Assembly (NCBI RefSeq): GCF_026151205.1
Contig: NC_087082.1
Coordinates: 1,190,001-1,250,000 of the forward strand
Reading direction: 5' to 3'
DNA from: Bolinopsis microptera
Taxonomy: Eukaryota > Ctenophora > Tentaculata > Lobata > Bolinopsidae
DNA length: 60,000 nucleotides
In this document: positions 22,701 to 32,500 of the stretch, piece by piece
Numbering within the stretch: the stretch's first letter is position 1
How the letters are laid out: each line of letters starts with the position of its first letter
Made by a program: the position numbers and the translations under genes
The notes under the pieces: model-generated
The model's database searches: none
Seen by the model: the letters and a program-made list of their open reading frames with translations, nothing else
Told to the model about the DNA's origin: nothing

Positions 22701-25526
22701 AGCTCACATCAGCGCCCTGGAGAAACAGCTGGACGGTTAGTTTTAATTCAAGAGTAAACTACAAGTTCTTAAGACTATGAGTTTACAGCTCAGCAGCCAA
22801 TTTCCATGTATTATGATCTATTAGAGGCCAGAAGAAGGGGTTTCAGCATTGTGGCGTAGTCACGTGATGAGGAGTAGTCACGTGATGAGGAGTAGTCACG
22901 TGATGAGGAGTAGTCACGTGATGAGGAGTAGTCACGTGATGAGGAGTAGTCACGTGATGAGGAGTAGTCACGTGATGAGGAGTAGTCACGTGATGAGGAG
23001 TAGTCACGTGATGAGGAGTAGTCACGTGATGAGGAGTAGTCACGTGATGAGGAGTAGTCACGTGATGAGGAGTAGTCACGTGATGAGGAGTAGTCACGTG
23101 ATGAGGAGTAGTCACGTGATGAGGAGTAGTCACGTGATGAGGAGTAGTCACGTGATGAGGAGTAGTCACGTGATGAGGAGTAGTCACGTGATGAGGAGTA
23201 GTCACGTGATGAGGAGTAGTCACGTGATGAGGAGTAGTCACGTGATGAGGAGTAGTCACGTGATGAGGAGTAGTCACGTGATGAGGAGTAGTCACGTGAT
23301 GAGGAGTAGTCACGTGATGAGGAGTAGTCACGTGATGAGGAGTAGTCACGTGATGAGGAGTAGTCACGTGATGAGGAGTAGTCACGTGATGAGGAGTAGT
23401 CACGTGATGAGGAGTAGTCACGTGATGAGGAGTAGTCACGTGATGAGGAGTAGTCACGTGATGAGGAGTAGTCACGTGATGAGGAGTAGTCACGTGATGA
23501 GGAGTAGTCACGTGATGAGGAGTAGTCACGTGATGAGGAGTAGTCACGTGATGAGGAGTAGTCACGTGATGAGGAGTAGTCACGTGATGAGGAGTAGTCA
23601 CGTGATGAGGAGTAGTCACGTGATGAGGAGTAGTCACGTGATGAGGAGTAGTCACGTGATGAGGAGTAGTCACGTGATGAGGAGTAGTCACGTGATGAGG
23701 AGTAGTCACGTGATGAGGAGTAGTCACGTGATGAGGAGTAGTCACGTGATGAGGAGTAGTCACGTGATGAGGAGTAGTCACGTGATGAGGAGTAGTCACG
23801 TGATGAGGAGTAGTCACGTGATGAGGAGTAGTCACGTGATGAGGAGTAGTCACGTGATGAGGAGTAGTCACGTGATGAGGAGTAGTCACGTGATGAGGAG
23901 TAGTCACGAGATGAGGAGTAGTCACGTGATGAGGAGTAGTCACGTGATGAGGAGTAGTCACGTGATGAGGAGTAGTCACGTGATGAGGAGTAGTCACGTG
24001 ATGAGGCGTAGTCACGTGATGAGGAGTAGTCACGTGATGAGGAGTAGTCACGTGATTAGGAGTAGTCACGAGATGAGGAGTAGTCACGTGATGAGGAGTA
24101 GTCACGTGATGAGGAGTAGTCACGTGATGAGGAGTAGTCACGTGATGAGGAGTAGTCACGTGATGAGGCGTAGTCACGTGATGAGGAGTAGTCACGTGAT
24201 GAGGAGTAGTCACGTGATGAGGAGTAGTCACGTGATGAGGAGTAGTCACGTGATGAGGAGTAGTCACGTGATGAGGAGTAGTCACGTGATTAGGAGTAGT
24301 CACGTGATGAGGAGTAGTCACGTGATGAGGAGTAGTCACGTGATGAGGAGTAGTCACGTGATTAGGAGTAGTCACGTGATGAGGAGTAGTCACGTGATGA
24401 GGAGTAGTCACGTGATTAGGAGTAGTCACGTGATTAGGAGTAGTCACGTGATGAGGAGTAGTCACGTGATGAGGAGTAGTCACGTGATGAGGAGTAGTCA
24501 CGTGATGAGGAGTAGTCACGTGATGAGGAGTAGTCACGAGATGAGGAGTAGTCACGTGATGAGGAGTAGTCACGTGATGAGGAGTAGTCACGTGATGAGG
24601 AGTAGTCACGTGATGAGGAGTAGTCACGTGATGAGGAGTAGTCACGTGATGAGGAGTAGTCACGTGATGAGGCGTAGTCACGTGATGAGGAGTAGTCACG
24701 TGATGAGGAGTAGTCACGTGATGAGGAGTAGTCATGTGATGAGGAGTAGTCACGTGATGAGGAGTAGTCATGTGATGAGGAGTAGTCACGTGATGAGGAG
24801 TAGTCATGTGATGAGGAGTAGTCACGTGATTAGCATTGTGGCTCAGATAGTTCTGGTAGTTCTGATCGAATATAGGAAATGTGAGCTGATCAAATGACGT
24901 GTCCCACTGTCCCTATTAATAGGTTCAATTTTCACCTTTTGAGTTGTTTGTTTAATAGCATGCAAGGCATTAAGATGTAAAGAAAACACCGTACAGTGCC
25001 TCTCTTGAATAAACAATCGATGGCAAACAGATTGAAGTTCCCTAATCAAATTGACTGGATCGATCGCTAAATGGGTAATGAGGTTAACAAAACAAAAACT
25101 TCTAAAAGAAGCGGGAACTTTGGAATTGCAAGCGGGCAGTTGCATATTTGCTGTTGCTCTGAAGTCACGGTCTGCTTGTTAACGGAGAAAATTCATCATA
25201 TTATGCTCATAATTGGTATTGTTTCGCACAATAGCGAACATATTAACCAACAAACACGTAATTTATGGTATTGGAACCATAATCTCTGTTAGTATATATA
25301 CATAGATATATAGCTTTAAAAAATTGAATTACAGCGTCGTTTCATTTCGTTATTCACTATGTCTCTACTCTCCAATACCAAACTATGTAAATTAGCTGTT
25401 TAATCATGACTTATATCTACTGTTTCAGAGTTCGAAAGGTGCAGCGAAAAGTTGGACCCTACCCTACAACTCGGTCACGTGTTATACGACCTGGAACAGC
25501 TTAAAATCTTTACTCAGACCGTTTGA
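4733..25526 (+). CDS. PHF20-like: PHF20-like Tudor / AT-hook / C2H2 / PHD chromatin reader, about 29 exons
   Basis: Proposed exons: 4733-4803, 5226-5385, 5587-5677, 6017-6099, 6359-7015, 7157-7389, 7982-8183, 8393-8483, 9033-9319, 9512-9699, 10000-10093, 10280-10435, 11357-12431, 12463-14283, 14434-14520, 14743-14880, 15824-15973, 16729-16771, 16982-17152, 17394-17543, 17863-17976, 18350-18453, 18600-18773, 19082-19267, 19416-19545, 19673-19808, 19904-20062, 22657-22735, 25429-25526. All phases agree, giving about 2375 aa; human PHF20 is about 1010 aa. Two Tudor/MBT-like domains come first (IHYLNWHKRHDQWLP; then AKWIDKHYYPGTI with VLFSDGFKKKLRF). Next are long Ser/Pro/Lys-rich linkers, an AT-hook (RRGKIGRPRSKS), a C2H2 finger (CNIC...HLKHYH), a PHD finger (CTCDS, CDECSQWLHAIC, CPYC) and a C-terminal helical exon pair. 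In known animals such proteins (PHF20, fly MBD-R2) are nuclear methyl-lysine readers of the NSL/MOF acetyltransferase complex. The 9033 acceptor (poor pyrimidine tract) and the 12432-12462 frame change are the weakest points. Confidence 0.85.
6103..6151 (+). repeat. Short CACGTG-containing tandem repeat at a donor site
   Basis: Directly after the exon ending at 6099 the intron starts gtatgttagaccacgtgtt, and the unit ttagaccacgtg recurs about four times. Each nearly complete unit carries an E-box palindrome CACGTG. Confidence 0.7.
7481..7882. mobile_element. MITE-like element with about 50-bp terminal inverted repeats and internal tandem units
   Basis: The left end (ttttacaatttggaaac...) and the right end (...gtttccgaattgtaaaa) are inverted copies for about 50 bp with a few mismatches. 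The interior (7604-7800) is built of diverged units of about 57 bp around tactcgccatgttcac. No ORF is present. It lies in an intron of the PHF20-like gene between the exons ending 7389 and starting 7982. Non-autonomous DNA transposon is the simplest reading; superfamily unknown. Confidence 0.65.
8085..8160 (+). repeat. Coding 21-bp tandem repeat in the PHF20-like gene
   Basis: Three near-identical copies of a 21-bp unit encode MPHMPGN inside the exon 7982-8183. The reading frame is kept because the unit is a multiple of three. Confidence 0.8.
10493..11253. repeat. Compound satellite: inverted 15-mer arms around CCCTGA and CCCTAA telomere-like arrays
   Basis: Within the intron 10436-11356, 10493-10672 holds about twelve units of gacaattgacccccc. 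CCCTGA repeats (about 10690-10835) and CCCTAA repeats (about 10832-10926) follow. Then 10959-11253 holds the same 15-mer family in inverted orientation (ggggggtcaattgtc), interrupted by a duplicated higher-order block starting near 11002 and 11123 (gtcgtactaagccctag). The layout is palindromic, with telomere-type DNA in the middle. Confidence 0.9.
12432..12462 (+). other. Frame change in the PHF20-like gene: 31-nt mini-intron or 1-nt indel
   Basis: The open frame from 11357 reaches a TGA at 12464-12466, while coding sequence clearly continues in the +1 frame up to 14283. Both frames overlap at 12432-12463. Bases 12432-12462 start with GT and end with AG (gtgcaggcaattcaagatca, then cctgacttcag). 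Removing these 31 nt restores the frame exactly. A single-base sequencing or assembly error would do the same. Confidence 0.5.
14881..15823 (+). repeat. Intron with a 58-nt hairpin
   Basis: In this 943-bp intron, 15611-15668 is an imperfect inverted repeat: accgctctgacatggttag on the left pairs with ctaaccacatgggcggt on the right around ctgacacttgtgtcag. The rest is AT-rich apart from a CpG-rich patch at 14985-15190 with no supported gene. Confidence 0.5.
15977..16145 (+). repeat. Minisatellite of ttacttaaac decamers
   Basis: About 16 copies of a 10-mer ttacttaaac, drifting to an 11-mer ttactttaac, start at the donor of the exon ending 15973. Similar units resume at 16475-16530 on the far side of the foldback. 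Confidence 0.85.
16189..16474. mobile_element. Perfect foldback: two 138-bp inverted arms with a 10-nt loop
   Basis: 16189-16326 and 16337-16474 are exact reverse complements (tactgatatctggatattat... and ...ataatatccagatatcagta), separated by aaaaaaatgt. No coding frame is evident. Minisatellite units flank both sides, so the foldback appears inserted in or beside that array. Transcribed as part of the PHF20-like pre-mRNA it would form a 138-bp perfect RNA hairpin. Confidence 0.9.
17544..17862 (+). other. Intron with a CpG-rich patch
   Basis: 17630-17790 is unusually rich in CGCG (cgcgcgcatgcggcgcgcgc) against an AT-rich background. No gene or RNA is recognised. Similar GC-rich patches occur at 14985-15190 and 45080-45250 and may belong to one repeat family. 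Confidence 0.3.
20317..20490. mobile_element. MITE-like inverted repeat
   Basis: Imperfect arms of about 70 bp: ctgtcaccaagatgtaacta at the left end and tagttacatcttggtgacag at the right end. The inner parts share gaattaggtctcacgcaggc-like sequence in inverted copies. It lies in the intron 20063-22656, with no ORF. Confidence 0.7.
20773..20891 (-). repeat. Tandem duplication of the GPCR 3' end
   Basis: The segment starting tctgtatatcctagtcttct (about 20773) is repeated about 69 bp on as tctgtatatcctcgtcttct (about 20842). The second copy holds the last codons and stop of the receptor gene; the first lies just beyond the stop. Confidence 0.75.
20837..21943 (-). CDS. Seven-transmembrane receptor, divergent rhodopsin-like, intronless
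   Basis: A single 368-codon frame. The N-terminus has Asn-X-Thr glycosylation signals (NNTTTTN), and seven hydrophobic segments follow. TM3 ends with TINIMRPF where class A receptors have DRY-plus-basic motifs. The TM7 region has LMNAALFPTI in place of NPxxY, then a basic tail (RKPEMRARYRNY). Length and topology fit a class A-like G-protein-coupled receptor of a lineage-expanded family; the ligand is unknown. It lies entirely inside an intron of the PHF20-like gene on the opposite strand. CTGCAG ends 4 nt before the ATG, so a 5' UTR or leader acceptor is possible. The missing canonical DRY/NPxxY makes coupling uncertain. Confidence 0.8.
   Translation of the reverse strand: MMWTNNTTTTNLPPSTSLIDGQTWGFQYISPLNITIAVYIMIQNSMIIYDYHKDWRRISSLFFILVGAVDIGSACLEIGRGSISLLCLKDPSMRMHPWTFLVCQKFGVLCYVTSMFCVLVLTVVKTINIMRPFYRQNNRLLKIVLFIYPSVLMVVCIIDVWVWNDLITTDNDSPKCGAAAGLLWNIITFLETIGDGTIRLVLRLMMRYFALSDGAATHMMTIMDIVVPLVQFGLPCLIVLVCMVLQMIYIKKAFRGHENLLLNTANQINLTVFLISLLYLCSVSLYCIMTYPLWEYIITPTQTSAIYALLRFTPPLMNAALFPTILILRKPEMRARYRNYIAKVLLLPLTIYGKVRHLAQRRRGYTEI
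22845..24842 (+). repeat. About 110-copy minisatellite of an 18-bp unit containing CACGTG
   Basis: The unit agtagtcacgtgatgagg repeats with few changes (gattagg, cacgag, gaggcg, catgtg variants) from about 22855 to 24831, in the last intron of the PHF20-like gene. Each unit contains TCACGTGA, a palindromic E-box. An identical 11-bp sequence, agcattgtggc, borders the array on both sides (22845-22855 and 24832-24842). The long open frames across the array come only from its 18-bp period and are not genes. Confidence 0.97.
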
Positions 25527-26507
25527 ACTTTAAACTGTTCTGTTTTATCAAATTAAATTCTATTTCTTAATTAATCATGCTGGTATTTATCTACATCGGA
25601 TACGGAATAATATAGAACTTATTTTATGTAACTTATAAACTTGTTTTAGTTTACTTCATTTGTTGACTTGATTTTAACACTTTGATACGCTGTATTCATG
25701 CATCATATGTTTATGATCACTTCGTGATTTTCATCAAAACTTCAGCATTCATCGAAGATTCTGGAATTTTTTAGTGTATTGTTGATAAGTTATCACCTAA
25801 GCTAGTATGCCTCGCTGTTTTTCAGAATTCATTTATGATTTAAATAGTTTCCATTTTCCTTTACCGAATATTCTGGAATTTATCTGGTAGTAAATTAAAT
25901 ACCTAGCATACTTCTGATGGGCACGAGTCTGCCAATTCATTGACATTCCCTTAAACTTTTAGATCTGAAGTCTGAAACTTTTGCAATGTTATGCGACATA
26001 TAATGTTTTCTATAATTGTTAATGATAACTGAACAATGAATTTGAAAATCTAAATTTCGCAGTTTTATTTCTTTTGATTTAAATTTACAATGAGACATGA
26101 AAACGCGATTGTTTTGTTATAAAAACCATTCTGCGACCAAGAATAAGTAATATCAAAATATAAATCCTTTATAACATGTAATATATAAAAAGAATATAAA
26201 ATTGTTAAATACAAAATAAAAGAAAATTCCCTATGATACACATTTTTTGGAAACAGTATAAAATCATAGAACGTATAACAGTATAAACTTACGGTATAAA
26301 ACTTAATAATTCGATAAAGATTTTACTAGTTTACAAATAGCTTTAAACAATTAAATTTAGGGATGCTCGTGATGATAATAATTAATATAATAGATCCCAG
26401 TCAAAATTGTATATGAAATGGTTAATGGATAAAGAATATACAGCAGGCCTAAAACACAACTCAATTAACACTTAACAGTAGTATTATCCCGTAGCTGCTC
26501 AACTAAT
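25527..26507. other. Intergenic region between convergent genes
   Basis: AT-rich DNA between the stop of the PHF20-like gene (+) and the stop of the ASPH-like gene (-). It should hold both 3' UTRs. I see no ORF, RNA gene or clear repeat. Confidence 0.5.
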
Positions 26508-29500
26508 TTATAAATCTGGATGCGGAACTGATGTTACTATAACAACAGCCGCGTCTGACCCGTCGTTGGAGAATTCTTTGTCAAATGATGGATCTATTAC
26601 GACTGGATCGTCAGTTAGCACTCTGGAATGATAATCGGTGTTAGGTTGCGAATTTTTCAAAGTGAAAATTGGTATAGCATATATGAATTAGGTATCCAAT
26701 ATCTGCCACGTCGATTGAACCTACGTGTGCATGAATCAGCACTCTGATTTCTCTGAACCAGCCCTTGAAATAAGAGTGAACCGCCAGCTTGCGTGAAATT
26801 CAGCACTAGTTCATTTGTAGCCACGCAATCTACTTTGTAAGTTGCACAACCAGTGTCAAATTTGTAAACCATAGAAGCTACCAGAAGCAACATCTGGTTA
26901 CTGCGTGTGTGATTTTTAAGAACAAAGCGCGGTTTTAGGTGAAACGCGCGGCAAAATTTGCGCGCGCCACCTAGGCAAGGTCACGTGATCTCTACAAATA
27001 TCAAATTGGCGAGTGCGCGTGGCACACACGTAATCTTTGCTACGTGTACAACTCGGCAAATTCTATCCCGATAAACGGCCTTGCCTCACGAAGTGCCGTG
27101 TCACCTTCTCATAATATACAAGTAACGTACACACGAATCATATGCCGTGTACTGTATCAAATAGGTAGCCGTGGATACACTCACTAACTCAGAAGTCATG
27201 CTTCAGTTTCTTTTCGACAAATATAGCATCTCAAAGCGAGCTGAATATCAAAATGATAGCAATTAATATTTGAAATAACTTACAAGTTTTTATCTGCGAT
27301 CCTTAAGTTCATAATCCCGCTAGCAGGAATTATAAGGTGTAAGAGTTCGTTAGTGGCAGCGTTGTGTGGGAATGTGCTTGATGATGGGTACAGCAGCGAC
27401 ACGTACGTCTGAGTGTAATAATCTGACGTAAGCGACTAATCTATACCGATTATAGTCACGTAACTCCAGAGAGAAATTAGTTGTACACTCACCAAATCTT
27501 GAGTTACACGTCTATAATAGGGTCAAATTTCAATTGATAGCTCTCTGAGTAACTTGTTGAAGGATAGCGTTGAGATTTTATCCCATTAAAGTTCGCAAAG
27601 CATAACATTTGTGCAGCGCTTCCACGTTAAATGAAGTTTTAAATATCAAATTACCTTTCCGACTGTTCCATAACCAGCAGCTTTTAACTTCTTACATATT
27701 TCAGGTACTGCTTTACACTCCTCTTTTAACCATTTACCATTCTCAGATAAACCGAAATAGCCCCAGACTCCCTCTCTAGTATTACCACCCTCCATATCAC
27801 CGAATAAACCTGAAACACAAGGAAATATTTTAAATATGATACTCTTCAGGCCGAGTAGAGTGTTAGCCGTTAGGCGGGTGCACAATTTACTGTACTGTGT
27901 TTTTGGTGGAGCAGGTTTGGATGACGTGTCAAATTGTTTATCTAAGCTTGAGGAAACTAGCAATTACTTAGCCGGCGAGGATTTAACAAATACAAAACAG
28001 TACATGCGTACATAACATGTACGGTGGAGACTGGAGAGTTATTACATATTTTATACGTGTCATGTCGAGATGTCTTTTTAAATAGCGTCCAATGCACACC
28101 AATATAACTTTATAGCACTGAATATATATAATGCTGACACATATTTTATGCAGTCTTGCTGCGTTAATATATACACATAAATACAGAAAGTATATAATAT
28201 GTACAATCTAATAATATGTGTCCATGCCCACAAAAAATACGCATATATATAAGTAAATAAACACGCTAAAAGGGTCCCATTACATGGCTTGATTAAAATT
28301 GAGTAACAGTTTTAATGACATTGACTAGGTGAAATTATGCAGCACCACGTACGCTTTACTAACATACCATTTGCAATAACACACAATATAATATACTTGA
28401 GAAACCGAATCACATCCCTTAGAGCCTTAGGGACTGTTCACATATTATGCAAGGTATTTATTATGTAAGGTATTTTTGGGTAGCATAAAATTAGTTCCAT
28501 AAATACCATGATATTTTATGGAATGTCGGAAAGCAACAAATAACAAAGGTAATATGTTAATATCTTCAACTTAACGGGAAGTAAGCATGGGATAATTACC
28601 TTTGTAGATAACAGCCTGTACAATCGCCTCCCTATCCTCAGGAGTCAGCTCCACTGCTGTCAGTTCCAGATCAGTCCACACGGGGATTCCCTTCAGGGCT
28701 CTGTTCATGCTACTGGGACGTTGGAACACGGAGGTCAGTAATCCCGCTGCTACAGCATCTTCGTATATTTTCATGGCCTGAAACGGGGGAGTTGTTAGTA
28801 TTTTATTGTGTGATTTTATGCGGGAATTTCAAGATTTGTTTAATTTTAGTTTTGTGATAATTAGCAACGTAATTAAGCGATTTCATTATAAAACATATTA
28901 AAATATACATATGTTATGTAATTATATATACTGCTATAAATGTCCATTTGATAACAAATCAGCCCATCAATTCCAAATTTGATTAACATGTTCGGGAATA
29001 TTCTTTAATCCCAGCTGCTAAAAATAATGTTTAAAACCACCCAAAATTAGCCATAGAAATGTAAGAATTATCAAACCCCGAAATTGTCATTTGACAATTG
29101 AATTTGAAGACTTCGACTGCAATAGAAAATCAAATACTGAAAGTCTCAAAATGACCGGATAGGTAGGTCCCTATTTCTCCTGGAAGTTTTTCACTTTAAA
29201 GTAGCTGCATTATTTTGGATCACTTGAGATTCAGTGACTACCACTGCACTACCAATATCACACTCATTCTCCCGCACACAAAGTGAGGGATGTTTGACCC
29301 ACTCCTCCCTACCCAACACCAGAGCTACCCCCACACTTAGCACCCCTACCACACTCACACCCCCGTTAAACAAGAAGAAGTTTCTCCATCTTGTTTCCCG
29401 CACTTGCCAGTAGTCTGCTGTTCCCTCGTCCAGACTGGTAAACGCAGCGCTTACTAGAGGAGCAATGAACCCTGATGCCTGACCAATTCCGTTCAGAATA

Positions 29501-32500
29501 CCTACAATAACAGTACAATTGATGGGGTCCAGCTCAAAAGTAACGGTCAATATTCCACCAGCATATACTGTACCCGTGAGAATATTGTGGATAATCAGGA
29601 GGACAACTGAAGCTGTCAGGTTTCCAGTAATCGGAACAAGAGCCACACAAAGACCACGCAGAAACATGGGTACCACCATCATTAAAACCCTGCAGTGTAG
29701 CCAGGGGATCCTCGCGTCTAAATACGGGAGGAGCCGACTAAATAAAAAGATAGCAACACCCGTTGTGAGGCTGAGGGCTAAGAAGAGGTATCCTAGGAAT
29801 TCAGAGTCCGTGCCAAATACCTCGTTGAAGTAAAAGGGCATCATTGTGGAGATTGAGAAGAAGAGGAATGTTCGGCAAATTCCGTAGATACTGAAGCAGT
29901 AGAGATATTTCCGTTTGAATATCAGCTTCAGCGACAGTTTGTCCTCTGTTTCAGTTTTTATTCTATTTTCTTCATTCTCCTTCTTCTTAAGAAACATTTG
30001 GCGCTCTTTTTCTGACATAAACTTAGCATCTATAGGGTCATCTGGCATGAAGATACACATAAATGTCAAGGCAACCAGGAAAACTGCCCCACTCAAATAA
30101 AAGGCGTACCTCCATCCTACTGATTTACTGAGAAGACCCGCAGCAAATGGCCCAATTCCAGCCCCAGAGTAAGCCATTATCCCAGTCAGAGATATAACCA
30201 GCTTGGCCTCGTCATTGAGGCTCCACTTTCGAGCACAATCGAAATTGTTACTCAGAAACACCCCACACACGAACCCACGGAGACCCTGAACGATGGTCGC
30301 TAATACGGGAGAAAGGGCGACCGTGGCGGGAACAGTAAGCTGCACTACCCCGCAGATAAACGTAGCTAGTCTAACACATCTAGTGAACCCCAACCTTACA
30401 GCCAGATACGTGCTGACCATCTGGATAGCGTATCCGTAGTAGAAAACTCCTAGGAAGGTAGCTTTGAGTTGGTCTCCCCAGCAGTAGTCACCAGTGTCCA
30501 GTGGGTCCGAGCAGTTCTTCTTTGCCATTCCACCGATCATGGCGAGGGGAGGGATGGCACGTGATGCGTTGTCGTGGAAAATAAGGAACGTACAGATGAA
30601 GAAACTGAGGAATCGGTAACAAACCATGATGAGACGATTTAGGAATGATAATATTGTTCATAAAAGGAACTGTGAGTAATAGGGCGGTTCAGAATTGGAC
30701 GGTTCAGAAATAACCTGTTATAAAAAGGTGTCACGTCCTCGAACGATGTGAGACAGTGAAGTATGAATGAACCAGAATACTGGTTTGGACTTGTTAATCA
30801 GATTGATCGATCAAACAATCAGTTGAGTGGAGCTCTTATCACCGAATTAGTCGTTTGGTAACCATCCAATTGTTAAATTCCATTCATCTTTCACAGCACT
30901 TTTTTTTTTGCCATTTTATTAATTAAAGATTTGTGCGCATTCCTGAGATTTTAATTCCACAGATAAATCAATATTCTGATTCGATATCTTTAACCCCGTA
31001 CAAATCCTTAATCAGTACTCTAAATTTCCTGTTTTAGATAACGATATTGTATTTTTTGTTTATTGTGGATATATCTTTAGCTTTGGGTGACCGACAACTG
31101 AACCCAATTAAACCTAGTTCCCACTAACCAATCAGCTTAATTGGTTAGGGTTAGGGTTAGAGTTAGGGTTAGTCTAAATTGTCATATTGGGTTCAGTTGT
31201 CCGGTAGCCTATCTATATTTTAAGCTTTTTAGTTCATTAATTGAACAAACCTAGTATGCCTTGGTTGCAGCATCACTTCACTTATAGGTGCGGTGCACTT
31301 ACGGCCCGATGTAATTGCTATGACCAGTTTCTGGCAATCTGTTGTTTCGGTGTCCCTAATTTTGTTTACACTCGGTCACTTGACAAGCCATGTACTATAC
31401 AGGTGATTTGGTGATTTGTTTGTAATAAAATTATGAACTAATTCGTGTAACAGATTGAAAGTTCATTGATTAAAGATTAAAAAACGTAAGGTAAATATGG
31501 CGTGATTTCACTGCTGCTAGAAATTTAAATCACTAGAACAAAGGCAGTGGGAATAGCGATGATAACATTTCAGTTTGAAATAACATTTCCGTTGAAATAA
31601 ATGTAGTTTATGAAATTATCGCGTAGTAATGACATTTTTTAAATGTGTAAAACCGTGAATTAAACCGTTCAATGTAAAGGATTATAACTTATAAAAGAAA
31701 GCATCGACGATTTATCTATTTCATTTCAAGGTTAAATAAAACTGCAACTCAGAATGAGTTTAAAACTTTTAGACCATCGGGTATGTAGATAATACTGTCA
31801 CCTTAGAATAGAACATTCCCGTCAATTAAAACCGCGCATATTTTACATTTTTCATGGTTGTCCGAATCTATTGTTCAGCTAATAACTAGTGTACTACACA
31901 TTGTATAGTTGAGTTGCCTAATAGCTGAACAATGCAGGAGTCACCGGGGAAGTGAAACGTCCACAACCCTCAACATTCTTTTAAAACTATCCTGCTTTAC
32001 TTACATTTCTTACATAACTCCACTAATTTTATTACAAATCTAATTGATGGACCTGACAAAGGGGATGGAGTGGAATTAATAATTAGTGGATAAATGACAT
32101 GGCAGTTTCAAAGCTTGTAACTCTAGGACAATCTGTGCTGTTTGCGCATTCTGCTCGCACATTCATATGAAATTAACTTTGTCAACCCAATCATCATGTA
32201 AGACATTTATCTTTTTTAAACCGACCTCAATTCAGAGAAAACACGTACCGAACAAAATATATTCGAGCATATTGTGCAACATTTCCTTCATATGCCCCGT
32301 TAAGGGGTACTCCTCATCTACATTGTAGGTAACAAACATAATGTGATATAGCTACAGTGCATGCCTGCCACAATTTTATTGAATTACAAATATCTAATCA
32401 TTCCAAAATCTGATTTAAGGCCTATCCCATATATCACGTACGTCGTACAAAGAGCAACAGTATCATGTACGTGTTATTCAGTACGCTCAATGGATATTAT

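Noticed and set aside
22843-24897. Open frames of 660-680 codons on both strands across the 18-bp array
   Set aside because: They follow only from an 18-bp period without stop codons; the array is intronic, and the hexapeptide repeats have no splice or start context.
26657-26893. Minus-strand ORF with a hydrophobic start (MLLLVASMVY) in ASPH-like intron 8
   Set aside because: It lies wholly within an intron, is not needed by the phase-matched exons, and resembles no family I know.
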